Assembly: GCA_003697065.1 (NCBI GenBank)
Contig: RFFY01000478.1
Coordinates: forward strand, 1-5,061
DNA from: Actinomyces sp.
GTDB taxonomy: Bacteria > Actinomycetota > Acidimicrobiia > Acidimicrobiales > Aldehydirespiratoraceae
DNA: 5,061 nt
Direction of reading: 5' to 3'
A program made the translations under genes and the position numbers. Shown here piece by piece: positions 1 through 5,061 of the stretch. The notes beneath the pieces were generated by a model. The model saw nothing but the letters and a program-made list of their open reading frames with translations, was not told where the DNA came from and made no database searches. How positions within the stretch are numbered: the first letter of the stretch is position 1; the number at the start of each line of letters is the position of its first letter.

Positions 1-427
1 CCACGTCGGCGCCCGCCCCGGCGAGCAGGTCGTAGTGGTAGGCCGCGGTCAGGTCCGAGGCGCTCTCGTAGAAGCCGTCACCCCAGGGAGTGGAGGGGGT
101 GAGGGAGCCCGGGGCGTGCTCGTCGCCGAGGCGGTGCCACAGGAAGATCAGGGCACCGGAGTGCTCGGGAGAGCACGCCGCGTCGGCCGGGCCCGGTCCG
201 CCGGCCGCCGTCTCGGCCGCCCGCGACGCCGTCACCGGAGCAGGCGGAGTCACCGGAGCCGCCGACGAGTCCGGGGAGGCCGCCACCTCGTTCGTCGCGT
301 CTGTCGCCGCGCCGGTGGCGCCACCGGAGCAGGCGGCAGCGAGGAGGACGAGGACCAGGGCCAGGGCGAGACCACCGGACGTGCTGGGTCGGATCGGGCA
401 CCGGGGAACTGTGCGGGGGATCCTCAT
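1..427 (-). CDS. Secreted lipoprotein, N-terminal part (3' end beyond window)
   Basis: An open frame begins at ATG 425-427 and continues for 142 codons to the left edge without a stop. The protein starts with an Arg-rich n-region (residues 2-13), a hydrophobic stretch (about 20-32, LALALVLVLLAAA) and a lipobox-like LLAAAC with the lipidated Cys at residue 33. It should therefore be exported and anchored to the outer face of the membrane. Residues 34-84 form an Ala/Ser/Thr/Pro-rich linker, including APVTPPAPVT. A folded domain seems to begin near Cys85, with GALIFLWHRLGDEH, a WGDGFYES segment and LLAGAGADV at the edge. This pattern loosely recalls the first strand and helix of secreted TIM-barrel glycoside-hydrolase-like proteins, but too little is present to assign a family. 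The GGAGG ribosome-binding site lies only one base before ATG, which is unusually close, yet no other start exists before the signal peptide. It lies 88 bases after panC and probably is not part of the folate pathway. Confidence 0.72.
   Translation of the reverse strand, partial: MRIPRTVPRCPIRPSTSGGLALALVLVLLAAACSGGATGAATDATNEVAASPDSSAAPVTPPAPVTASRAAETAAGGPGPADAACSPEHSGALIFLWHRLGDEHAPGSLTPSTPWGDGFYESASDLTAAYHYDLLAGAGADV
233..336. repeat. Short GC-rich direct repeats in the lipoprotein linker
   Basis: The 15-base word CACCGGAGCAGGCGG occurs at 233-247 and again at 322-336. An 11-base part, GTCACCGGAGC, occurs at 231-241 and 249-259, a period of 18 bases. The 18-base pair is in frame and encodes the repeated APVT of the linker. 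The copy at 322-336 is read in another frame and encodes the lipobox region (AACSG). These look like small duplications in a low-complexity segment, without evidence of a binding function. Confidence 0.5.
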
Positions 428-481
428 GCCTCCACGATCGGCTCCGGCCGCTATCAGTCGATGACCGGGTCGTGAGGATCC
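418..481. repeat. 9-base inverted repeat flanking the lipoprotein start
   Basis: GGATCCTCA at 418-426 is the exact reverse complement of TGAGGATCC at 473-481, with 46 bases between the arms. The left arm covers the lipoprotein start codon and the right arm lies in the short panC-lipoprotein gap. The spacing is long for a terminator hairpin, and neither arm is followed by a T-run. It could be an operator pair or chance. Confidence 0.3.
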
Positions 482-515
482 GATGAAGCGCCGGCCAGCC
501 AGGAGGGCACGGCTC

Positions 516-1373
516 TCAGGCCGGGGCCGTCACCCCGACGTTGTCGATGAGCCGCGCCCGTCCGAAACGCACCGCCCCCAGGAGACGGACCTCACCGTGC
601 AGGGGGCCGTCGGCGGTCAGGGAGTCGGCCTGGACGGCGGCGACGTAGTCGAGGGTGGCCAGGGGCGCCTCGCCGATGACGGCGGCCATGGCGGCCTCGA
701 CCCGCCCGGGGTCGGTCTCGCCGCCGGCCACGAGCTCGGCCCCGTGCCGCAGGGCCCGGTGCAGGACCGGGGCCTGGGCGCGCTCCTCGTCGCTCAGGTA
801 GACGTTGCGGCTCGACAGGGCCAACCCGTCGGGTTCGCGCACGATGGGACAGCCCACCACCTCGACCGGCAGCGAGAGGTCGGCGGCCATGGTCTGCACC
901 ACCCTCAGCTGCTGCCAGTCCTTTTCCCCGAAGTAGGCCCGGCACGGCCCGACGATGGCGAAGAGCTTCGCCACCACAGTGGCCACCCCGGCGAAGTGGG
1001 TCGGCCGCGACCGGCCCTCGAGGGGTTCGGACACCCCGGACACGGTGACGGTCGTGCTGGGGGGCCGGGGGTACATCTCCTCCACCGGCGGGGCGAAGAC
1101 CAGGTCGGCCCCCTCCTCGGCGCACACGGCCAGATCACGTTCGAGGTCGCGGGGGTAGGCGTCGAGGTCCTCGCCGGGGGCGAACTGGAGGGGGTTGACG
1201 AAGATGGACACCACGACCAGGTCGTCGTGGGCCCGGGCGGCCGCCACCAAGGAGGCGTGGCCGGCGTGGAGATAGCCCATGGTCGGCACGAAGCCCACCC
1301 GGCGGCCCGCGGCACGGGCCCGGTCGGTGACCTCGCGCACCCGGGCGATCGAGCCGGTCGACTCCAGGGTCAT
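516..1373 (-). CDS. panC: Pantothenate synthetase (pantoate-beta-alanine ligase)
   Basis: This cytoplasmic enzyme condenses D-pantoate with beta-alanine, using ATP through a pantoyl-adenylate, to give pantothenate for coenzyme A. The 285 residues are the usual length and all family motifs are present in order: VPTMGYLHAGH (29-39), with the HxGH nucleotide-binding motif at 36-39; FVNPLQF (58-64); EDLDAYPR (68-75); THFAGVATVVAKLF (125-138); FGEKDWQQL (148-156); and GLALSSRN (183-190). VNPLQF has Leu where Thr is common, which is a minor change. The ATG at 1371-1373 overlaps the stop of the upstream DUF2520 gene as ATGA and is preceded by a strong GAGGAGG ribosome-binding site 10 bases away. It is the last gene of the folate/pantothenate operon. 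No panD or panB follows, unlike the mycobacterial cluster, where panD comes next. Confidence 0.97.
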   Translation of the reverse strand: MTLESTGSIARVREVTDRARAAGRRVGFVPTMGYLHAGHASLVAAARAHDDLVVVSIFVNPLQFAPGEDLDAYPRDLERDLAVCAEEGADLVFAPPVEEMYPRPPSTTVTVSGVSEPLEGRSRPTHFAGVATVVAKLFAIVGPCRAYFGEKDWQQLRVVQTMAADLSLPVEVVGCPIVREPDGLALSSRNVYLSDEERAQAPVLHRALRHGAELVAGGETDPGRVEAAMAAVIGEAPLATLDYVAAVQADSLTADGPLHGEVRLLGAVRFGRARLIDNVGVTAPA

Positions 1374-2122
1374 GCTCCCGTGTCCTCCTCGTGGGCGGAC
1401 CCCCGCCGCCGGTCGGCGGCCAGGCGTCGGGCCTCGGCGGCGAGGGCGTCGTAGGCGGCCAGTTCGCCGGCGCCGACGGCCGCGCGATGACGGGCGATGG
1501 TCTCCTCGTCACCGCGCGCCGCGGGTCCGGTGAGGGCCCGCGCCGGGCCCAGGGCGTCGACGTCGTCGAGGGATCCCCGCGCCAGCGCCACCAGGGCCTC
1601 GAGGGGGACACCGGCCCGCCGTCCGAGGCGCTCGGCCTGACCCAGGAGGGCGACGAGGTGGTTGGAGGCCACCACCGCCGCCGCGTGGTACAGGGCCCGG
1701 TCGTCGTCGGCGATGGTGAACGCCCGGCCCCCGAGCGCGTCCACGATCCGTCCGGCGACGGGATCACCCGCCACGGCGAACCACCCTCCCGACCTCAGGC
1801 GCCTCGCTCCGGTCTCGGGATCGGGCAGGGCCATGAGGGGATGCACGGCGGCGCGGCGGGGATGGGGGGCGAGCACCTCGAGCCCGAGGGAACCGGCGAG
1901 GTGGGCGACCACGGTGTCGGGCCGGGGCTCGATGGCCCGGGCCACCGGGGCGATGGCGGCGTCGGGGGTGGCGATGACGACCAGGTCGACACCGGCCGCG
2001 GCGTCGGTGACGTCGTCGCCGCGACCGAGGAGGTCGACCACGCTCCATCCCCGCCCCTCGAGCGCCGCGGCCAGTGACCGTCCCGCCCGTCCCGGCCCCA
2101 CGATGCGCAGCCTCACCGTCAC
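1370..2122 (-). CDS. Rossmann-like / DUF2520 family protein, dehydrogenase-like
   Basis: The predicted protein has 250 residues. Its N-terminal half is a Rossmann fold that starts at once with LRIVGPGRAGRSL, carrying the GxGxxG dinucleotide-binding motif at residues 9-14. A second strand, DLVVIATPD, ends near residue 54, and VVAHLAGSLGLEVL (71-84) follows. The C-terminal half matches the DUF2520 pattern: ALYHAAAVVASNHLVALL (143-160), largely helical sequence and ALTGPAARGD (196-205). It resembles ketopantoate-reductase and prephenate-dehydrogenase type proteins, so NAD(P) binding is likely but the substrate is unknown. The GTG start at 2120-2122 overlaps the folK stop as GTGA. A second GTG two codons later is possible. 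The stop overlaps the panC ATG. Its position before panC, as in mycobacteria, suggests a link to pantoate supply, for example ketopantoate reduction. That is inference only. The final 15 residues are hydrophilic. Confidence 0.85.
   Translation of the reverse strand: MTVRLRIVGPGRAGRSLAAALEGRGWSVVDLLGRGDDVTDAAAGVDLVVIATPDAAIAPVARAIEPRPDTVVAHLAGSLGLEVLAPHPRRAAVHPLMALPDPETGARRLRSGGWFAVAGDPVAGRIVDALGGRAFTIADDDRALYHAAAVVASNHLVALLGQAERLGRRAGVPLEALVALARGSLDDVDALGPARALTGPAARGDEETIARHRAAVGAGELAAYDALAAEARRLAADRRRGSAHEEDTGA
1384..1390 (-). promoter_or_regulatory. Strong ribosome-binding site of panC
   Basis: The minus strand reads GAGGAGG here, inside the end of the DUF2520 gene and 10 bases before the panC ATG. 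It is the best Shine-Dalgarno sequence in the operon. It suggests that panC can initiate on its own as well as by coupling, and it confirms the start codon. Confidence 0.75.
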
Positions 2123-2634
2123 TCCCCGGGTCCGGCCCCGCCCTCGGCGTCGGCCGGGGTGGCGGGGGCGAGGTCGGCCACCCGCACGATGTCGGGCACC
2201 GCCGCCGGGTCGTAGCCGGCCGGCAGGAGGTCGGCGGCGACATCGGCGAGGGGGACGAGGACGAAGTCCCGCTCGAACATGCGGGGGTGGGGGACCTCGA
2301 GGTCGGGTTCGTCGACCGTCTCCCCGTCGATCCACAAGACGTCGACGTCGAGGGTGCGGGGCCCCCAGCGTTCGCGGCGCACCCGTCCCGCCGCCCGCTC
2401 CCGGGCCCGGGCCACCTCGAGGAGCTGGCGGGCCGACAGGGTCGTCCGCAGCTCGACGACGCAGTTCAGGTAGGGGCCCTGTTCGGGCCCGCCCACCGGC
2501 GGGGTCTCGTACACCCCGGACACGGCCACGACGTCGGGCAGGGCACGCACCGCCGCCTCGAGGTGGGCCCGGCGGTCGCCCAGGTTCGAGCCCAGAGCGA
2601 GCAGGGCCCGGCGGGACGTGGTGGCCACGGTCAC
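2119..2634 (-). CDS. folK: 6-hydroxymethyl-7,8-dihydropterin pyrophosphokinase (HPPK)
   Basis: HPPK transfers pyrophosphate from ATP to 6-hydroxymethyl-dihydropterin, making the substrate that FolP joins to p-aminobenzoate. The 171-residue protein has ALLALGSNLGDR near its start (10-21), YETPPVGGPEQGPYLNCVV (42-60) for pterin binding, and the signature RWGPRTLDVDVL (89-100), whose Asp96 and Asp98 correspond to the magnesium-binding pair. PHPRMFERDFVLVPL (115-129) follows. The last 20 residues are an Ala/Pro/Gly-rich tail. The start is GTG 2632-2634, which forms a GTGA overlap with the folB stop. No clear ribosome-binding site is seen, so translation probably depends on coupling. GTG 2626-2628, two codons further in, is the alternative. 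It is a separate gene here, not fused to folB or folP as in some organisms. Confidence 0.96.
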   Translation of the reverse strand: MTVATTSRRALLALGSNLGDRRAHLEAAVRALPDVVAVSGVYETPPVGGPEQGPYLNCVVELRTTLSARQLLEVARARERAAGRVRRERWGPRTLDVDVLWIDGETVDEPDLEVPHPRMFERDFVLVPLADVAADLLPAGYDPAAVPDIVRVADLAPATPADAEGGAGPGE

Positions 2635-2990
2635 CGGCGCCGGGTCACCGACACGCCCGCCGACGCCAGGTCCTGGGGCACCGGCGGGCGGAGCTTGCGG
2701 ACACGGACAGTCACCTCCGCGACCCGCGTGTCGACGAGGACCGCCTCGGCGAAGCGCTGGGCCATCCGTTCGAAGAGCTGGAAACGCTCGTCGGCGGCGA
2801 CCGCCTCGAGCCGGGCCAGCACCGCCCCGTAGTCGAGGGTGTCGGCGAGATCGTCGGAGGCGGTGGCGGCGTCGACGTCGGCGACGATGTCGACGTCGAG
2901 CTCGTAGGGCTGACGCCGGTCCTGTTCCTCCGGCAGCACCCCGCACAGGCAGGCCAGGCGGAGGCCCCGCAGCTCGAGGACGACGCTCAC
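2631..2990 (-). CDS. folB: Dihydroneopterin aldolase
   Basis: FolB cleaves dihydroneopterin to 6-hydroxymethyl-dihydropterin and glycolaldehyde, feeding FolK. The 119-residue length is typical for the single-domain, oligomeric family. GVLPEEQ (17-23) carries the conserved Glu22. DDLADTLDYGAVL (46-58) carries Tyr54. LFERMAQRFAEAVL (72-85) carries Glu74, and VTVRVRKLRPPVP (93-105) the catalytic Lys99. These positions match the residues known for the Staphylococcus aureus enzyme (Glu22, Tyr54, Glu74, Lys100) almost number for number. The segment before GVLPEE reads LRLACLCG, with Cys where a His (YHG or RHG) is more usual. The start is GTG 2988-2990, overlapping the previous stop as GTGA, with AGGTGG 10 bases upstream at 3001-3006. 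Its own stop overlaps the folK GTG. Confidence 0.95.
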   Translation of the reverse strand: MSVVLELRGLRLACLCGVLPEEQDRRQPYELDVDIVADVDAATASDDLADTLDYGAVLARLEAVAADERFQLFERMAQRFAEAVLVDTRVAEVTVRVRKLRPPVPQDLASAGVSVTRRR

Positions 2991-3598
2991 CGGGTGCCGC
3001 CCACCTCGTCGGGGGTCGACGCCGACCCGGGCGCCAGGTCGGACCCTGCGCCGCCGTCGGGTCGCTCCGCCGCGCCGGCGCCGGTCGGCACCTCGGCGCT
3101 GGTGGGCAGGCGCTCGAGGTGGGTCACCAGGAGGCGCGCTCCCGGACCGAGCTCGCGTTCGAGGAGCTGCTCGGCCGCGGAGATGGCGTGGGGCGGGTGG
3201 GGCACCAGACCCGACCACACCAGGTGGCTGGCGACGATGCCCGCCACCGCGTCGCCCACCTCGTCGTGATGGACCACGATGCGCTCCCCCCGACCGAGCA
3301 GGTCACGCAGGGCGACGAGCACCTCGAGCAGGGCCTCGGGGCCGGCGCCGGTACCCGGGAACGGGACGTGGTGGAAGGCCACCCCCAGCTCGTCGTAGTT
3401 GTGCAGGTTGTGGGTCGACGGCAGCAGGGAGACGATGCGATCGAAGCCCTGCTGTCGGATCCAGATGATCTCCTCCTGGCGGCGGACCCGGCGGTGGGTG
3501 TCCCCGTAGCCGCCCGGCCGCTCGCACACGGCGAAGCGCTCCTTGATGACCCAGTGGAAGTGACGGGGGACGATCCCCTGCGCCCACTTGCCTCTCAT
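2987..3598 (-). CDS. Degenerate dual-specificity-phosphatase-like protein in the folate operon
   Basis: The predicted cytoplasmic protein has 203 residues. Residues about 40-145 follow the plan of dual-specificity/tyrosine phosphatases: GFDRIVSLLPS (51-61), YDELGVAFHHVPFPGTGAGPE (68-88), LLEVLVALRDLLGRGERIVVHH (90-111), then a helix and a long amphipathic C-terminal helix. At the P-loop, where active enzymes have HCx5R, this protein reads HHDEVGDA: His111 replaces the nucleophilic Cys and Ala117 the phosphate-binding Arg. No general-acid Asp is seen in the VPFPGTG loop. Classical phosphatase catalysis is therefore not expected. His63, 66, 76, 77, 110 and 111 with Asp112 and Glu113 could instead form a metal site, which is speculation. 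The N-terminal 40 residues (GKWAQGIVPRHFHW, ERPGGYGDTHRRVRRQEE) look specific, and the last 35 are a Pro/Gly/Ala-rich tail. The ATG overlaps the folP stop as ATGA and the stop overlaps the folB GTG. The true function is unknown. Confidence 0.8.
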   Translation of the reverse strand: MRGKWAQGIVPRHFHWVIKERFAVCERPGGYGDTHRRVRRQEEIIWIRQQGFDRIVSLLPSTHNLHNYDELGVAFHHVPFPGTGAGPEALLEVLVALRDLLGRGERIVVHHDEVGDAVAGIVASHLVWSGLVPHPPHAISAAEQLLERELGPGARLLVTHLERLPTSAEVPTGAGAAERPDGGAGSDLAPGSASTPDEVGGTR

Positions 3599-4440
3599 CG
3601 TGTCTCTCCCCCCACGCCGCTGCACCCTGGTGGCCCGACGACGACACCGCGAGGTTCGCCGACGACGGCCAGGGCCTCGACCGTCGGCGCCACGTCGTGG
3701 ACCCGCACGACGGATGCGCCGAGCTCGGCGGCCCAGACCGCCCACGCCAACGACCCCTCGAGGCGGTCGTCGGCGCCGACAGCGTCGACGCCGTCGCTGG
3801 CCGCGGTCAATTCGCCGATGCTGCGCTTGCGGCTCACCCCGACCAGCACGGGGGCCAGCGCCACGAACTCGTCGAGGTGGGCGAGCAGCTCGAGGTTGTG
3901 GCGGGTGGTCTTGCCGAAGCCGAACCCGGGGTCGATCCAGACCCTGTCGACGCCCACCGCCTCGGCCCGGTCCAGGCAGTCCGCCAGGTGGGCCCGCACC
4001 TCGGCGACGACGTCGTCGTAGCGGGGGTCGTCCTGCATGGTGGCGCTGGGACCCCGTCGGTGCATGGCAACCCAGCCCATACCGGTCTCGGCGGCGACGG
4101 CCTCGAGAGAGCCCGACACGTCGTTGAGGATGGTGGCGCCGGCGGCGGCCGCCGCCCGGGCCACCTCGGGCTTGGTCGTGTCGACCGAGATCTCGGCGGG
4201 GACGCGGCCGGCGAGTGCGGAGATCACGGGCAGGACGCGGGCGAGCTCGACCTCGGTGTCGACGGGTCGGGCGCCCGGTCGGGTGCTCTCACCACCGATG
4301 TCGAGGATGGTCGCCCCCTCGTCCACCAGCCGCCGCCCGAAGGCGATGGCCCGCTCGGGGTCGTTCCACCGGCCCCCGTCGGAGAAGGAGTCGGGGGTGA
4401 CGTTGACGATCCCCATGACGGCGGTGCGCATCGCCGTCAC
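3595..4440 (-). CDS. folP: Dihydropteroate synthase
   Basis: FolP joins p-aminobenzoate to hydroxymethyl-dihydropterin pyrophosphate to give dihydropteroate, and is the sulfonamide target. All motifs of the TIM-barrel family are visible in the 281 residues: MGIVNVTPDSFSDGG (9-23), ILDIGGESTRPGA (45-57), ISVDTTKPEVA (84-94), ILNDVSG (104-110), MHRRG (126-130), WIDPGFGFGKT (168-178), VGVSRKRSIGEL (200-211) and VRVHDV (245-250). No key residue is missing, so the enzyme should be active. The start GTG 4438-4440 lies one base after the folE stop. ATG 4429-4431, three codons further in, is a good alternative because GGGTGA precedes it at close spacing. The stop overlaps the ATG of the phosphatase-like gene. 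Ala/Gly-rich residues at the C-terminus (262-281) extend beyond the usual end. Confidence 0.97.
   Translation of the reverse strand: MTAMRTAVMGIVNVTPDSFSDGGRWNDPERAIAFGRRLVDEGATILDIGGESTRPGARPVDTEVELARVLPVISALAGRVPAEISVDTTKPEVARAAAAAGATILNDVSGSLEAVAAETGMGWVAMHRRGPSATMQDDPRYDDVVAEVRAHLADCLDRAEAVGVDRVWIDPGFGFGKTTRHNLELLAHLDEFVALAPVLVGVSRKRSIGELTAASDGVDAVGADDRLEGSLAWAVWAAELGASVVRVHDVAPTVEALAVVGEPRGVVVGPPGCSGVGGETR
3606..3613 (-). promoter_or_regulatory. Ribosome-binding site of the phosphatase-like gene
   Basis: The minus strand reads GGGGGGAG inside the 3' end of folP, with the GGAG core 7 bases before ATG 3596-3598. It supports that start rather than the longer in-frame reading upstream, which would encode an Arg/Gly-rich stretch antisense in character to folP. 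Confidence 0.6.
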
Positions 4441-4441
4441 C

Positions 4442-5061
4442 CTACAGAGCGCGCCCGTGCAGCCCCAGCAGCTGCATCGCCTCCATGCGGGTGGCGGCGT
4501 TGGCCCGGAAGATGCCGTGCACGGCCGAGGTCACCGTCGTGGCCCCTGGCTTGCGGATCCCCCGCATCGACATGCAGAGGTGCTCGGCCTCCACCACCAC
4601 CAGCACCCCACGCGGCTCGAGGGCCTGCTCGAGAGCGTCGGCGACCTGCTTGGTCAGACGTTCCTGCACCTGGGGCCGGCGGGCGAACCCGTCGACCACG
4701 CGGGCGAGCTTGGACAGGCCGGTCACCCGCCCCGTGTGGTTGGGGATGTAGGCCACGTGTGCCCGTCCGATGAAGGGGATCAGGTGATGCTCGCACAGGG
4801 AGTACAGGGGGATGTCGCGCACCATGACGAGCTCTTCGTGGCCGGCGTCGAAGGTGACCTCGAGGTGGGCGGCGGGATCCTCGTGCAGACCCCCGCAGAC
4901 CTCGGCGTACATGCGGGCGACGCGCAGGGGGGTGTCGCGCAGCCCGTCACGGTCGGGATCCTCGCCGATGGCCTCGAGGATCGTCCGGACGGCCCCGGCC
5001 ACCCGCTCGGTGTCGACGGGCGGGGCGGGGCTGTCGGCTGGGGAGCTGTCGGGGGTGGGGC
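4442..5061 (-). CDS. folE: GTP cyclohydrolase I (5' end beyond window)
   Basis: FolE converts GTP to 7,8-dihydroneopterin triphosphate and formate, the first step of folate synthesis, as a zinc-dependent decamer. A total of 205 residues are visible, ending at TAG 4442-4444. The frame is open to the right edge. The GTG at 5000-5002 is not likely to be the true start, because the preceding residues VDTERV already match the family N-terminus (DTERVAGAVRTILEAIGEDP). They are themselves preceded by a Pro/Ser/Asp/Ala-rich linker, PTPDSSPADSPAPP. Counting from that GTG as residue 1, zinc ligands are Cys70 and His73 in SLCEHHLIPF and Cys143 in EAEHLCMSMRGIRKPG. GLSKLARVVDGFARRPQVQE (95-114) is the substrate-site signature. 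This is a type IA enzyme. It is the first visible gene of the operon, and folP follows after one base. Confidence 0.96.
   Translation of the reverse strand, partial: PTPDSSPADSPAPPVDTERVAGAVRTILEAIGEDPDRDGLRDTPLRVARMYAEVCGGLHEDPAAHLEVTFDAGHEELVMVRDIPLYSLCEHHLIPFIGRAHVAYIPNHTGRVTGLSKLARVVDGFARRPQVQERLTKQVADALEQALEPRGVLVVVEAEHLCMSMRGIRKPGATTVTSAVHGIFRANAATRMEAMQLLGLHGRAL

Noticed and set aside
78..401. A 107-codon minus-strand frame in the same region as the lipoprotein
   Set aside because: It is the shifted frame of the lipoprotein gene and encodes Arg/Gly/Pro-rich sequence.
35..475. Plus-strand open frames at 35-475 and 90-464
   Set aside because: They overlap the lipoprotein on the other strand, which has a coherent signal peptide, lipobox and domain start. 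The plus-strand products are Arg/Gly/Ala-rich without any recognisable feature.
428..515. Possible terminator or promoter in the gap between panC and the lipoprotein gene
   Set aside because: Only a 4-base stem (CGGC-GCCG) is visible, with no T-run, and no convincing -35/-10 pair could be found. The region is left without such a call.
1662..3269. A 535-codon open frame on the plus strand, and others such as 483-1454, 2618-4021 and 3697-4773
   Set aside because: They lie opposite well-identified folate and pantothenate genes. Their translations are Arg/Pro/Gly-rich low-complexity sequence, as expected for the complement of very GC-rich codons with few stops.
1017..4978. About 18 copies of CTCGAG counted by eye, far more than base composition predicts
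   Set aside because: Every copy falls in frame on a minus-strand Leu-Glu pair (CTC GAG). Strong codon preference plus common Leu-Glu in helices explains it without a DNA signal.
4442..5002. folE starting at GTG 5000-5002
   Set aside because: The frame continues open to the window edge, and the residues just before the GTG (DTER) fit the family N-terminus, so the real start is outside the window.

Overview
The window is very GC-rich DNA in which almost every base is coding and all the genes lie on the minus strand, so transcription runs from the right edge towards the left. Base composition, GTG starts, dense gene packing and gene order all point to an actinobacterium. The order folE-folP-x-folB-folK-DUF2520 protein-panC matches the mycobacterial folate/pantothenate cluster (folE-folP-folB-folK ... 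Rv3603c-panC), as I remember it. The extra gene x and the absence of the DUF3180-type gene suggest a deeper lineage, possibly Acidimicrobiia. That placement is inference.

Reading in the direction of transcription: folE (GTP cyclohydrolase I, 5' end beyond the window), folP (dihydropteroate synthase), a degenerate protein-phosphatase-like protein, folB (dihydroneopterin aldolase), folK (HPPK), a Rossmann/DUF2520 dehydrogenase-like protein and panC (pantothenate synthetase). FolE and folP are separated by one base. Every later junction, five in a row, is a 4-base ATGA or GTGA stop/start overlap. This fixes most of the starts and argues for one translationally coupled operon. After panC comes an 88-base gap and then the N-terminal part of a secreted lipoprotein that runs off the left edge.

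Together the fol genes cover GTP to dihydropteroate, except for removal of phosphates from dihydroneopterin triphosphate. PanC makes pantothenate from pantoate and beta-alanine. The DUF2520 protein is a candidate for a linked redox step. The most unusual element is the phosphatase-like protein between folP and folB. It keeps the recognisable fold pattern of a dual-specificity phosphatase, but the catalytic Cys and Arg of the P-loop are replaced by His and Ala. It sits in the operon that lacks an assigned phosphate-removal step. Whether it is a pseudophosphatase or a metal-type hydrolase cannot be settled from sequence alone.

No RNA genes, mobile elements, CRISPR arrays or convincing terminators were seen. 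The operon promoter must lie to the right of the window.
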